Below, piece by piece: positions 1 to 17,764 of a stretch of DNA of 64,000 bases. Source of the stretch: Paracyclopina nana (lineage: Eukaryota; Arthropoda; Copepoda; Cyclopoida; Cyclopettidae); NCBI GenBank assembly GCA_019096065.1, contig JAGUCH010000002.1, positions 14,582,501-14,646,500 of the forward strand, given 5' to 3'. Made by a program: the position numbers and the translations under genes. How positions within the stretch are numbered: the stretch's first letter is position 1; every line of letters starts with the position of its first letter. The notes under the pieces were generated by a model. The model was given only the letters and a program-made list of their open reading frames with translations, was not told the DNA's origin and searched no databases.

Positions 1-244
1 CACATGAGCATCAATTGTTGCAAAAATAGCAAACAACGCGTAAATCATGGATGGCAAAGCCTGCAAAACTCCATTACATGCTAGCACCTCAGCCACAACT
101 TTTTGCACACTACTCCATACTGAAACAGACGTTAGCACACGCATTTTTTTGGTAGTGATAAGGTTGACGTTGCACACCTTGGCCACATTCACAGAGGATC
201 ATCACATACAAAATAGTGATTGCATAAGTCGAAGAGCAGGGAAA
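1..244. other. Left edge, noncoding
   Basis: This stretch lies downstream of the tryptophanyl-tRNA synthetase stop codon and is probably its 3' UTR or intergenic DNA. I see no convincing coding sequence and no canonical poly(A) signal for the minus strand. Confidence 0.4.
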
Positions 245-1871
245 CTACAGGGGTACACCCAACTTGAGCAGGAATGCCTCCTTAATTTCTTTGCTGACAG
301 GAAGTGCCTCCTCCTCCTCTATTGAAGAAACATGATTGAGCCAACGGCTGACATGGACAAACGAGGCTGCGTCCTTGACTCGACTAGACAAAATGACATC
401 CAACTCTGTGAACTGGAAGCCATGCGCGTAGCTGTGCTCAAGAAAATGGGCGTCCAATTTCTGCAGAAGAGCTGCTGTGTCAAGATTCGACTGCGGTGCT
501 TTCCCTTTCGGACGAACAGCAGAGTCAAAGTTCAGAGGCCGCGGCCTCATAAACTCCATCACCAATGCGTCAGAAATGGACTTCCTTTTGGCCTGATGCT
601 GCTCGACGATCGGCGTGAGCACATCGATCAGCATCTTTTTCAATTCCCCGGTCAAAAGGTGACCCTTGGAGTAGTCCTGCAAGGCAATTTCTCGTTTATC
701 ACGAGCAGGCCCATCACCGACGTCGCCAGATAAAAAGGGCTGCTTACCTCTCGAATCTGAGCCAACTTTTGGTCATCCTCGAGGAAAAAGGTGAGGTACT
801 GGTACGAGATGTCGACATCACAATTGCCTCCTTTCTCTTTATGCTCTTCAATGGTGGTGCCGCCTCCGGAGAAAGCATATTTGTTGATCTTGTTCTTGAT
901 CTGCTTCGGCGTGTCCGTCAAGAAGATGGACGAATTTGCGTCACTCGCAGACATCTTCGTCTGAGCGCCTTGCAAGGCGGGGAAAAAGGTGGAGTGGAGC
1001 AGGGCTGGCTTCTTGTACTTCAACGTGGGCGCAACGTCTCTAGTCATTCGGAAGTACGGGTCTTGGTCTATAGCGCAGGGAATGAGGCAAGTGACGTCCT
1101 TCTTGCCGCCAAAAATGAACGGGAACGTGGATGAAAATGAGGGCGCAGCTTGGATAGCGGGGAACATGATTTTTCCAATATTGGTGCTGTCATTGAATCC
1201 AAAAATGCCCTTCACCTGATTAAAGGTGACATGCTTCATTATGTCGATCATGTTTTCGTAGAAGGCGCCACCGATATGCTGGAAGTCGGAGAAAATGAAG
1301 GTTTTCTTCACGTCGAATCCCAGGGCGATGATGTCTTTGGCATTCTCCATTGCCAGCTTCTTGGCCTCCTCCTTTTTCATATCCTTCCAGAGAAACTTCT
1401 CGTCGTCGGTCAGCTGGATGACAAGGGGCACGTCAAAGGTTTCCTGCAGCCATTTGGTGAAAATGAAAGGGACAAGGTGGCCCATGTGCATCGCAGTCGA
1501 CGAAGGCCCTCGCCCAGTGTAGAGGAAGAAAGGCTTGCCTTTTTCGACATCATCCAACACCTTGTGCATATCTCGATGCGAGAAAAAGATGCCGCGGCGC
1601 AGAAAGTGGTGCACAGGCTTGCCAGTGACCTTTTCTATTCTTTGTAAGAGCACTTCATCAATTTTGCTACTTCCAAATCGACCTGAGAGCCCGAGAACAA
1701 CAATAATAATTCATATGGCGATTTAACGAGAAAGGAATGATTCTTACGTATGAGTTTGTCGTAATCAATGCCTGCATCGGATTTACTCGCAACAGTCCAG
1801 GGATCGACGAAATCGTCTTCCTCCGCGACAGTCAAATCACTGAGCTTTTCAGACACCTTTTCATCAGCCAT
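245..1871 (-). CDS. WARS1: Cytosolic tryptophanyl-tRNA synthetase with C-terminal GST-C-like extension
   Basis: Class I aminoacyl-tRNA synthetase that charges tRNA-Trp in the cytosol. The CDS is the complement of 245..676, 748..1682 and 1748..1871 (496 aa). Visible landmarks are the HIGH-type motif MHMGH at residues 106-110, preceded by GRGPSS, and the KMSAS loop at residues 284-288; identity to animal enzymes is high throughout. The start MADEKVSE was chosen because an in-frame upstream start adds only unrelated residues. The N-terminus is short and lacks the WHEP domain of the human enzyme. The usual protein should end near residue 404 (PRPLNFD), but the same exon stays open for 92 more residues. 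That tail contains patterns such as [14 protein letters not shown] and RWLNHV that resemble the GST-C-like domain of eEF1B and multisynthetase proteins. The catalytic assignment is certain; the tail identity is my inference. It is divergent from HP1. Confidence 0.96.
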
Positions 1872-3017
<1,146 letters not shown>

Positions 3018-3095
3018 GATTCACTCAGCTGAAACTCACTGAATTTTGCATTTACAACGGCCACTTTCAATGTTGTTAAGCGATCACCACATAAT

Positions 3096-3101
3096 AATAA
3101 A
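3096..3101 (+). terminator. Poly(A) signal of HP1
   Basis: AATAAA 79 bp past the HP1 stop codon and 62 bp before the FAM50 start codon. The 3' end of HP1 transcripts therefore practically abuts the next gene. Confidence 0.6.
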
Positions 3102-3162
3102 CAAAAATACGCAGTATTAAACTACCAAACTTTGAGTTGATGGAGAATTTGCATTTCAGGCA

Positions 3163-4234
3163 ATGGCTCAATACAAGGGACCTGCGAGCGAGAGCCAGCG
3201 GGTGATGCAGCTCCAAAAGAAGCGGGAGAGGCACATGGAGGAGATGGAGATCAAGAAGCGGAAATTGGCTGACGAGTTGAAGGTGGGCAAGATGGAGTCC
3301 AAGTTCTCTGCCCACTACGATGCGGTGGAGAACGACCTCAAGTCCGCCACGGTCGGCCTCTTGACCATGGAGGAGATGAAAACGAGGCAAGAGAATGCAG
3401 TGAAGGAGCGGGAGATGCAACTAGCCAGGAAAAACAGGGAGGAATTAAAGCTGCTCAAGAAGGAGGAGAAAGCGAAAGAGCGTGCAAAAAAGCTGCAGTC
3501 TCAGAAAATCAAAGCTCTTTCGTTTAATCCCTACGACGACGATGAGGATTTGGGCAGTGCTCAATGCAGTTCTTCTAACATAGAAGAGCCCATAAAGAAG
3601 AAGAGGCTGGGCAAAAATCCTGATGTGGACACGAGCTTCTTGCCGGATGTGGACCGTGACGAAGAGGAGAACAAATTGAGGGAGCAATTGCGCCAAGAAT
3701 GGGAGGAGAGGCAAGCCAAGCTGAAGGCTGAGGAGATTGAAATAACCTTCTCCTATTGGGACGGATCCGGGCATAGGCGTAGCATGACCATGAAAAAGGG
3801 CAACAGCATTTATCAATTCCTGCAGAAAGCTCTCGAGGACTTACGGCCCGATTTCCTCGAGTTGAGGTCAGTCACCGCTGATCAGCTCATGTATGTGAAA
3901 GAGGACCTCATTTTGCCGCAGACCAACACTTTCTACGACTTTATCGTGACCAAAGCTCGTGGGAAAAGTGGGCCTCTTTTTAGGTAAGTTCTCCCTATAC
4001 ATTGCTGATTATCAGTTAATACGGTTTTCTTTATATAGCTTTGATGTGCGAGACGACATCAGGCTGGTGAACGATGCCACCATAGAAAAGGAGGAATCCC
4101 ATGCTGGCAAAGTAGTGCTGAGGAGCTGGTACGAACGGAACAAGCACATTTTCCCCGCATCTCGGTGGGAGCCATACGACCCAACAAAGACTTATGAAAA
4201 GTACACTTATCACGACAAAAAGGCTCCCACTTAA
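3163..4234 (+). CDS. FAM50: FAM50/XAP5 family nuclear protein
   Basis: Conserved nuclear protein linked to pre-mRNA splicing and chromatin in other eukaryotes. The CDS joins 3163..3983 and 4039..4234 (338 aa, almost the length of human FAM50A). It starts MAQYKG, like vertebrate orthologues. It has a charged coiled-coil N-terminal half with the conserved FSAHYDAVE, a variable acidic linker, and then the XAP5 domain. Conserved blocks there include [27 protein letters not shown] and [17 protein letters not shown], and after the 55-bp intron [12 protein letters not shown] and [14 protein letters not shown] splice-acceptor-like sequence ends 3 bp before the ATG, which hints at a 5' UTR intron. It is tail to tail with ATF6, 191 bp apart. 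Confidence 0.96.
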
Positions 4235-4425
4235 CAGGAGTTCCCTTAATATTATATATAATTCGGTAAACTGTCATAGGAAAACAATATACGGTGTGAA
4301 AATTGTAAAGTATAGCAGACTTTGTGCAAAATTACTCATCTTACATAGAGAGGGAGTTGTTACAAGAAGTTGAAGAAAAAATGCTAGTAATCTCTTTGTT
4401 CAAGCTCAAATAGGTCTCGCGCAGA

Positions 4426-7347
4426 CTAGGGGCTTTGTGCTTTTGCAGCTCCACGTTGATATCGTTTCGACAACTTCTTTTGGTGATGGGGCATTTGGGA
4501 TGCAGGCAGTCTGGGGAAATCATGATCTTGAATGTAAGTGGGCTTCAAGTATCGGCTTTCGTCTGCTTTCAAGTACAGAGGAGATTTGAACTTTTGCCGG
4601 TAGTTTGTCGATGATGGCGAAGCAGAAGCATTGTCGTAGTGGTGATGCACTCCATTGTCATCGTGAGACTCGTTCCTCTGCAGAGATGCATTGTTGGAAT
4701 GTGGCTTCACGCTTCCGCTCATGTGAGCAGGAATCGAGTCCATGTTGATATGCAGCAGACGAGTGTTGATGACCTCGCAATCAATTTGCATCATTGCTAC
4801 ATGATGCTCAGGCGGCCTCATGGAATCTGTGAAATAATGCAATTAGCATTGGGCAGATAGCAGTTTTAAAAGGCTCATCTCACCATTTAAAGGCACTGAC
4901 ACAGTGGGCAACAAGAGTGACATCCTGGGCCGAGTCGACTGGTTTTTAGCCGAGGCTGGCAGCAAGAGATGATCACCGGAAAACGACACCACGTAAAAGG
5001 TATCCTCTCGCCTATGAATGGCCTCGAAGAAAGACTCGTACGTGAACCTTGGAGTTTCCTCATTGTACAGGGTGATTCCAGTCCTATAAAAGCAAAGTTG
5101 CACATTATACAGCAACTGACTTGGTCCTAAAATATCATATGTCAATTTAGAAAGAATGCTTACTTGAACTCTGGATCGGTAATAAGCATCTGATACATAT
5201 TTCCAGAGATCCCATGGGCAACTGGCTTGCCATAAGTACCAAGAGAAGTTTCATAGGGCTTTGCACCATTTCTTGGCTTGACAGGCGACGTGGGAGCGTT
5301 TTCGGTCACATTAGCATTTGGCTCCGGCTGAAACCAACCTCTCAGCTGAGAGTCAAGCCTAATGGACTCGCTCTGATTGAAGTACATGGAGCACTTGGGA
5401 ATAGTGTCGTCGTCGTCATGGGAGCTGACATTAGCTTTCTCGCCGGCATCTTCGGGAGCCCAAAGCAAAGATCTGCCCCCCGAATGAATATTGCTGACAG
5501 CCGCTGCTTGCCAGCCTCGCAAATCAGGATTGTCATGGAGAACCTTTTGATTTTGCTGTTGGCTGTTGTACACGGACGTGAGAGTTCCCATGTTGAGAGA
5601 GACGACGCAAAGCAAGGCAAGCAAGGCAGTTGCCTTTTTAGCATTGGGGTTGGCGAGGACAACCTTGAAATTACTGTGCCACTGGCTCTTTTCAGCCTCC
5701 AAATCTCGGACTCGTTGCTTCAGCACTTCGTTATCACGTTTCAGTTGCTGATTTTCTTTTGCGAGGCAATTCAGCTGGTCTTCCAAATTGGTCAGATATT
5801 CTTTCTTCTTTTTTCGGCTCAGGCAAGCTGATTCTCTATTTTTGATCATTCGTTGCTGCCTTTTAAGGGCTTTGATCTGAAAATGATTATTTCACAGCGT
5901 ACATTTAAAACTAAAAAAAAAAAACATCTTACATCTTCATGAGGTCTGGTAACTGTCTGAACTGTTGGGGTTGCTCCCAATGTTAGAGGGCATGGCTCAG
6001 ACTTGATGACAAGTGGGCCAGAGGAGGCTGTAGAATTTAGCACGGTTGACGTGACTCCATTGAGTGCGCTCGTTGTAGATAATTTCAGCACTCCACCTTG
6101 AGTCAATTGGGCCAATTGTTGGGATGTCAGGATGATGGGCGCCTTGGGCGGTGCTGGCTCTGAAAATGTCTCTCATGATCATCTAATCGTTGAAAGATGG
6201 GCTTGAAAGCTTGAAAACTTACTTGGTTTTTGAATTTTCGGAATTGGCAGCTTCACATTGGACAAGTCAGCTACACTGACTATCGAAGCACTGCTAAAAG
6301 GAGACGTTACTGACGAAGAGGGGGGCGAAACTGGAGGCGTCGTGACATCAGCTTGAAAATGGGAATTTAACACTCCATCTTTAGAGTCCAGTACAGAAGA
6401 GGCTGATGAATCAGAGTTGCTTGGAGATGGGGGGAAACCAGCGAAGTTGATGTTGAAGTTGTCAACCAGGGATGTTGTTTGACCCAGGTCAACATTGACA
6501 AAGTCTTGTTGGTCATTCAGAAGAGAAGCTGCAGATGTGTCGTACGAAATATCGTCCATGAGACTATCGTAGATGCTATCAGAGTTGACCGAGGGGTCAT
6601 CCAGCATGGGAACATCTTCAAGAAAGTCATGGAGGCCGATCTCTCCAGAGAGCTGCTGGAGGATGTCTTCACCCTCGGGCAGCATTTCGTCTTCACTTGA
6701 GTTGAATCCACTCGAGTTGAATCCACTTGATACTCCTATCAAGAGAGAGAGAGAGTTTTCGTCAGAAAAATGCTGGAATATCCAGGTGAGTTACAAAGCA
6801 ACTTTCATGCGGAGCCTGTTGCATAATTTAACACGATAGCTATCTTCATATCGAAAATGGCGCACAAGTTGGAAGAAAACACAAAATAATTCATTGAAAT
6901 GACATTGCTACTAACTTACGCAATTTCGCACGTTTTGTTATGAATAAAAAATTGTGAATTTTTAGCGAAAATACTTATTTTTTACAGATTGATGCAATCA
7001 CTTAGAATTTTTGATTACTAATGAATTAGGATTTTAACAGGCTTTTAAATGCACTAAAAAGCTTGTAATTTGCCTTCCTCAGCATTTCGCCTTTTTAAAG
7101 CCCAATTTAGACATTTGGTGCCAAGTGTCCGATAACATAAATTGTAGATCATGAAAGGCGAACATTTGCTAGTAATAGGACAATTCATCGCAAATCTATG
7201 TATGTTGCCTAAAATTTGGTTGCAAGTACAATAGGGATTGTGCAAAAATGAAAAATAGCCAGACATACACTATTACATAACTGACAACTCACCACTGCCG
7301 GCATCCAAATCGTTCGCTGGGTTTAGCAGGAGTTCGATCTGCCGCAT
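4426..7347 (-). CDS. ATF6: ATF6, ER-membrane bZIP transcription factor of the unfolded protein response
   Basis: Type II ER membrane sensor cleaved in the Golgi under ER stress to release a bZIP activator. The CDS is the complement of 4426..4826, 4884..5083, 5164..5876, 5933..6159, 6223..6735 and 7293..7347 (702 aa); all phases agree. The N-terminus is acidic and Ser-rich. The basic region around residue 275 reads [19 protein letters not shown], followed by a leucine zipper. A membrane segment lies at about 346-366 with an Asn in its second half, the residue class used by site-2 protease. A luminal RSLL at about 400-403 fits the RxxL site-1 protease pattern. The luminal part keeps the ATF6 block [17 protein letters not shown] and MMQIDCEV. 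The short first exon is predicted from ATG, phase and donor only. Confidence 0.93.
6736..7292 (-). other. First intron of ATF6
   Basis: A 557-bp AT-rich intron, long for this window. I see no embedded gene or clear repeat. Confidence 0.6.
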
Positions 7348-12005
<4,658 letters not shown>

Positions 12006-13402
12006 TTATTCCTATTTATTTTTTAAGTATTTGGTGTTCCACTTCAATATTTCTTTGCTTTTTACGTTTTCTCTTGCACTGCAGTGATATATGAAATTTT
12101 GGTGATTTTCAATAAACCGTAGGAAAATATGCTAATTGTATTCACATCTTTGAAGGATTCTGGCTTTTTTACCAAAAAAAACCACGATTTTTAAGTGCAA
12201 CGAAAAAAGAGAATAGAACACAGATTTCCTCTAGAAATTTTCGCTTTAAGAGCAACTATTAAAATGAATTGTTAAATTGCAAAAAAAGTAAGGTATCAAA
12301 CACTAAATTATCCTCTATAATTTTTTGAACATTCATAGAGCCCTCGTAAGCGAAATATTTTGAAAATTTGCTTGGGAAGAAAATAGCCTGTTGCTTAGTT
12401 TTGATCAAATGTATATTTTTTGTTGTGTCGAGTTGGAGCCATTCATACTAGAAAATCAAATAGGCTTAATGAAATATTTTTTTGAAAAAATAATTGATAC
12501 GCTTTTGTTAGAGCTAGAGTTGCACATTGCTTATGGCTTGAAAAGGTGCCATTTTGATTATGTCATATTAGTCACGCTTTAGGTACAAGAGCTCCAGAAG
12601 CCCTATTTTTTATCTTGTACTAAGCGCAGCTAGCTCAAATTGTTGGGCTAGATGGCGCTGAGAATCTGGTGACTTAATGCATTTGGCTTATTGGTAACAT
12701 GTCAATGACAAACATCAAAGTTAGGCCATACATAATAAAGTTTTGACTTGTCCATCAATTGTGCAAATATAACTTGGCTATTTTTCCTATAGAGTGTGTC
12801 CTAAAAATGCAAGCAATTATTTTTGCTTCTCTTTGTCAATTTTTGTAAATTAGGCCCACTTGAAATATTTTTTGGCTCGTTTGCTAATGTTGCATGCCCG
12901 GATCTAAATACACACAAGATATTCACTGCATAATGTTGTTCATGTTCTTTTTTCAAAGTAAAATAATTGTTGCGCTATGAATAATACCAATGTCCTTTTT
13001 TTATTTATAATTTTTGATAGAACTTATGCTACTATTTCCTATTATCTTTCATGCGTGGAAAGTTGCTAGATAATTATGGTGAAAATATGTGCACTTCAGT
13101 TGCTCTCAGGCAGTTGCATTTGTTCAGTCATACAAGAAGACTTAACTTCAAAATAGTGGATAGTTTCTGAGCAGTTTTTGATGAGTAGAACTCAGTTCTG
13201 TCGTTTATTATATTGTGTTTTGCTATTTTTTATTTGGTAAATTTACAGAGAAACCATAAACACCTCAAATTATTGTTCCAATCGGTGCTATGGTTTGAGC
13301 AGTACTTTAGTTTGGTGTTTATTTGTCAAAAAAGTTCAGCTGTTGTTTTGCGCAAGATTCTCTCATCAAAATCTACTGCTCTGGATATTTCAAGAAATAG
13401 AA
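12006..13402. other. AT-rich intergenic region
   Basis: Holds the COPA 3' UTR and the upstream region of the first PAN/kelch gene. No coding sequence recognised. Segments near 12690-12780 and 13090-13160 recur near 24300-24390 and 24680-24725, upstream of the second PAN/kelch gene, so the gene duplication included flanking DNA. Confidence 0.6.
12111..12116 (+). terminator. Poly(A) signal of COPA
   Basis: AATAAA 106 bp downstream of the COPA stop codon; the only canonical hexamer close to the gene end. Confidence 0.6.
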
Positions 13403-15180
13403 ATGATAACATCTCTAGTTTCCTCCTTCCTTCTGTTGATAAGCACTTCAACGCTTGCAATCATAACCACTCACACCTCCTTTTTTAATGGAACCTATGA
13501 CAAGTCAACCATGATGTTCACAGTATTGCCGGAAATTGACCAGCCCATGTAGGCAAATCAAATTAAAAAATATACAAGTTTAAATCCTTTGCCAATACTG
13601 AGTAGGAGCTTTATGACATGTTCATTTGCTTGCCTGAGATCTTCAAAGTGTACTGGCTTCAAGTTTCAAGGACCTAAATGTAATTTGACCAATAACATAC
13701 CTGCCAAAGCAATTGAGAGTTCAGAAAATAAGATTGATTTATGGCTGTCATCTAAAGCTACTCCTGGTAAGTGAGCTTCAGTTATAGGTATGATGCAAAG
13801 AAAATCAACTTTTTTCTCAACCTATTTAGTTCCCCATATTTTGCTGATAGATGCAACTGGAAATGGAGAAATATATGATTTCAGTACATCAGAGTCTTTA
13901 AGCTTACCTGCCAAATTCAAGATGACTTGGCCCAAGCCAAGTAAGGGTGGCCCATTTATTCTCAGCGCTAATGGGTCACTGAGAGCATGGCCAATCTTCA
14001 CTGGTAGCAATAAATCTGTGGCATGGAATATTGGAGAGTCTGCCATTACACAAACAAACTCCGATGTATCACAAATTATGTTGGGATACTCTGCTGGATG
14101 GGCTTCAATTGATGAAATCATGTTCATTATTGGAGTAGGATGTAAGAATTTTAGATGCTGACACATGCAAAGGTCTAATTCATACATTAAAAATGCTCAT
14201 ATCTCCCGCCATATTTCTCATACATACTTTTTTTAACATCGCCCCCTAGCGCCGCAACTCGGCTTTTAATTTAAGCTAACTCCATGCACAGAGCTGTACA
14301 GAAAAGAGTATAACAAACCGAGCAGATCATCAGAGAAGTGTATTTACTATTTAGAGAGATGGGCAATCAGTCAGCTGCTACAAAAAGGTTCGAAAAATGC
14401 TTGCTTCATTGGAGCAAATTCATGACGGGTCAGAAACAGGCGAATTCTTGTGTTTAACAAATTGGGCTTGGGGTTGATTCGTTTGTTTGTCTTTCTAAAG
14501 CGTACTGCTAAGAGCAACAAAATGTGGGGCTATTTATTTTGATTCGATCAATTATCTCTAGGTCTGGATTGGTCTGAATGTTATATGATTTATGATCTGT
14601 AACACTATATTTTTCAGCTGACAGAAAGGAGAGCTGGGGATATGTTGACAGCAAATGGAAAAAACTCAAATCATTTAGCAAAGAAATCATGTATACATGT
14701 GCAGCCTTTATTCCTGGGGATACCAACTCTGTATATTTCATGGGTGGTTGTAATGATGCTAGCTTGTATAAATATTCTTTTGAGCACAATTCATATTCTG
14801 TTCCTCATGTGGATGACTCAGAAGTAATTAATTATTTGTCGTGCACTGGATATATGGATGCCGAGGGATATCAATATTTTGTTAGAGTAGGAGGATCATA
14901 TCAATCAGTGGGTAAAACCAATGAAGTGCAATTATTTTGCTCTAACTGCAATTCTCCTGGATGGACCTCATTGCCCAATTATCCTGTTACTATCATGAGC
15001 TCATCATCCATTGTAAACGATGGAATTCTGTACACATTTGGAGGAATAACAGATGGGAATGGAGAAGTTTTAAAAGCCTACCAACTGGATTTGAGGTCAT
15101 CACTGCAATGGACTCAATTTAGTGACTTAACAAGTGCAGTGAGGAGGGCCAATGTTTATGTTATACCTTACGGATTATAG
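13403..15180 (+). CDS. Secreted PAN/apple-like and kelch-like protein, copy A
   Basis: Protein of unknown function. The predicted CDS joins 13403..13548, 13603..13766, 13830..14141 and 14618..15180 (394 aa); the second exon could start 3 bp later. Exon 1 encodes a signal peptide (MITSLVSSFLLL, then ISTSTLA). Exon 2 encodes a small Cys module with spacing C-x3-C-x5-C-x8-C, like a PAN/apple domain, which usually binds proteins or carbohydrates outside cells. Exon 3 is a unique Trp/Ser-rich region (GPFILSANGSLRAWPIF). Exon 4 has kelch-like blocks (VYFMGGCNDASLYKY, ILYTFGGITDGNGEV). The same four-exon structure recurs in copy B at 25145, which supports the model. The exon 1 donor GTAGGC is weak. 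I do not recognise the family. Confidence 0.75.
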
Positions 15181-15236
15181 TCATAATGACTCATTTGAAA
15201 TAGTTGCTATGGTTTAAATGTATCTTAATTTCAGAA

Positions 15237-15242
15237 AATAAA
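15237..15242 (+). terminator. Poly(A) signal of PAN/kelch copy A
   Basis: AATAAA 57 bp after the stop codon at 15180. Confidence 0.6.
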
Positions 15243-15377
15243 AAAGAACCAACTGAATTTAGCTTGGCTGCCTGCAGCCCAAAACAATTTTTAATATAGA
15301 AACAATTTTCATGATTACCACTTTCTTATATCCTAATTAAGGATGAGGTTTAGTAACCCAAAAATGCATGGTCAGTC

Positions 15378-15760
15378 ATACTTGGATCGACTAGGACATA
15401 CTGTCCTTGGATAGACTGCAACGGATCGCCCTTGGATACACAGACAGAACTCCTAGTCCCAGGATCGACAAGAAAGATCGTCTTTGGTTCTACTGTGAAG
15501 ACAAACAGTCTTTGGATCAATGAAACGGTTAGTCCTTGGATAGACTACTATGACTAAGCAGGACTTGGGTTGACTAGAATGAACTATGCTTGGATAGACA
15601 GACATAACTGACTGCATCAAAAAAGATCAAACCAGGATCGACTGCAAGAACGTTCTGTACAATGTTTGAATTCAACAACAAACTGTCCCTGGAATGACTA
15701 AAACAGACTGTCCTTGGATATCCTACCAGAACAGACTGTCCTTAGCTAATGAATTTTACA
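15378..15760 (+). repeat. Degenerate minisatellite, forward arm
   Basis: Loose tandem copies, roughly 30-40 bp apart, of a motif like TGTCCTTGGATAGACT (variants TTTGGATCAA, CCAGGATCGAC). The reverse complement recurs at 16671-16800 and 17765-17915, so the array forms one arm of a large, imperfect inverted repeat. Confidence 0.65.
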
Positions 15761-16670
15761 TCAAATAAAGCAAGACACTTATTTCTTAGGCAAAGCCATA
15801 AGCCATTGGTGAAGATAATTTGCATAGACAGATGCTCCCCTTGCATTCAAATCTAGGCCATCAGAGAAGTAGCCACTAGCTAGGCATGTCCATTTTTAAT
15901 GAACTTTTTCTCGATTGGAGTACAGAGAGAGTAAGTTTTAGCAAGCTCCAGCATTAGATTGCAAGCTTTTTCAAAAAGCTCTTTTGTTTCATTCTCCTTT
16001 TGAGGGCAAGGCAATAAACCAACTAATATCATTTGCTTCCTGCATTAAGGAAATGAAAAATGTATGTATCTTCATGGAGATTTGAGATGTCACTTATGCG
16101 GGCTCAATTCACATTAGTCATATCAATAACATTGATGTAGGGCGATCCCAGCGGCCTTTATGGGCAACTTTTGGGATTTTCAGCTGACACTACTCGCGAA
16201 AAAAAGCTGAGTTACCGCGTTTTTGCAACTCGAGAAGTAGTTCGAAATAAAGACCCAAGCAAATAAGTGAAATCAATTATTTTAAAGGATTACTCCATGA
16301 CGACAAAATAGAATGGTTGTAAATCTATATTAAACACAAAACACTTGATATCAAGTTTTTAATAGTCCTGATGCCACTCATAGGTAAAAAAAGTAACCAA
16401 TAATAATAATCATTCGCCCTAAAAAAATTGGCTCGACTCATCAAAACAAAACATGATTTTGAACTCAACTCCCAAGTATTTCTTCAAAAAAGTCGGTAGA
16501 TGGTTTGTCTTTGTTATGATACTGCTGTCTATAGGTGCATTGGAATTGACACCAAACTTTTTAAAAAAGCTGGAGAAAGTGCTCAGCTGCTGAGTTTTAT
16601 CTCTTATTGCAACAGTGTCGCCAAATTTGAAACTGCCAGAGTTATCAACTGATTTTAACACGTCCATGCA

Positions 16671-16800
16671 AGTACTGTCCGTCTTTTGCCTATCCATGGA
16701 CGATATGTTATTTGATCCAAGGACTGTATGTTCTCATAGTCCATCCAAGGATGATTTATCTTGTCGATTCAAGTACAGTTTGTTTGTCATGTGTAACCAA
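16671..16800 (-). repeat. Degenerate minisatellite, inverted arm part 1
   Basis: Inverted copies of the 15378-15760 motif, for example GATCCAAGGACTG and CCATCCAAGGATG. The array seems interrupted by the element at about 16888-17760 and continues at 17765. Confidence 0.6.
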
Positions 16801-16887
16801 ATACATGTCAGTGGGCGCCATCATTTTGTCCGCAAATTTGCGATATTAGATGTACGTTAATCGAAATGATTTGCCTAGTTGTTTTTA

Positions 16888-17760
16888 GTCCGACTCATTT
16901 TTGGTGACAGGTACTGTAGTATCCCCGACCAAATCTATCTAGTTGTACTATCTCCGAAAATCTAGTTGTAATTTCTTCGAAAATGTATGCCTAGTTGGAT
17001 TCACTCTGAAAACGTTCGTATATACTAAACACCGCACACAAACTCTACGCAACGCAACGCACACTACTAAATACCGCACACAGCCAAAAATGGAAATGCA
17101 TTTGAAATTATTTGTCGGGCAATTATTCTAATACACTCATAATTAAATAATACAATAAAATATTTTCACTTAGTGCATGACACTGCTAGTTTTAAATCAT
17201 TAGTTATGGCGTAAAAACTAATAGCCTTAGCGGAATTGTGTTGCGGTATTTTAGCACAGAGCTCTGCAGAGTGGCGCTTCAGTCGCTCATCGGGGCAGTC
17301 CGAAAAAAGTCTCTAAAACTCGGTTTACAATTATCTAAAAATGCCAAACTCCCTTTGATGCGCCGAAATAACATCAAGTTTGCCTGATAAGTCCATTAAA
17401 ACCCACTGAAACCCTGCGCAATCTCGCGTAGGAATTATCCCTACTCAAAGTTGTTGTTCCACTAAGGCTATTTTAATAAAAATGGAACTGGGCTATTGCA
17501 GTTTTTTGTGGCAAAATGAGAATTCACATATAACTTCGGAGATAAAACATCTAGAATGGTTCGGACATTTTACTACTGAACAAATCATTTCGAAGGTAGT
17601 ACAACTAGGCAAAATATTTCGGAGACAGTACAACTAGGCGAGTTCGGACATTTTACAACTGTGCATAATTGGTCGGACATTGTGCTACTCAACTTTTCGG
17701 AGATAAAACAACACAACTTTACGGTGTTTTTACTACTAGATTTTCGGACAAAAAATGTTT
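16888..17760. mobile_element. Putative non-autonomous DNA element with subterminal inverted repeats
   Basis: The left part carries copies of CTAGTTGTACTATCTCCGAA and variants. The right part carries the same motif inverted, for example TTCGGAGACAGTACAACTAG near 17620, and several GTCGGACATT-like repeats. There is no coding capacity. Boundaries are approximate and no target duplication was identified. It splits the inverted minisatellite arm, which suggests a later insertion. Confidence 0.5.
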
Positions 17761-17764
17761 CCCC

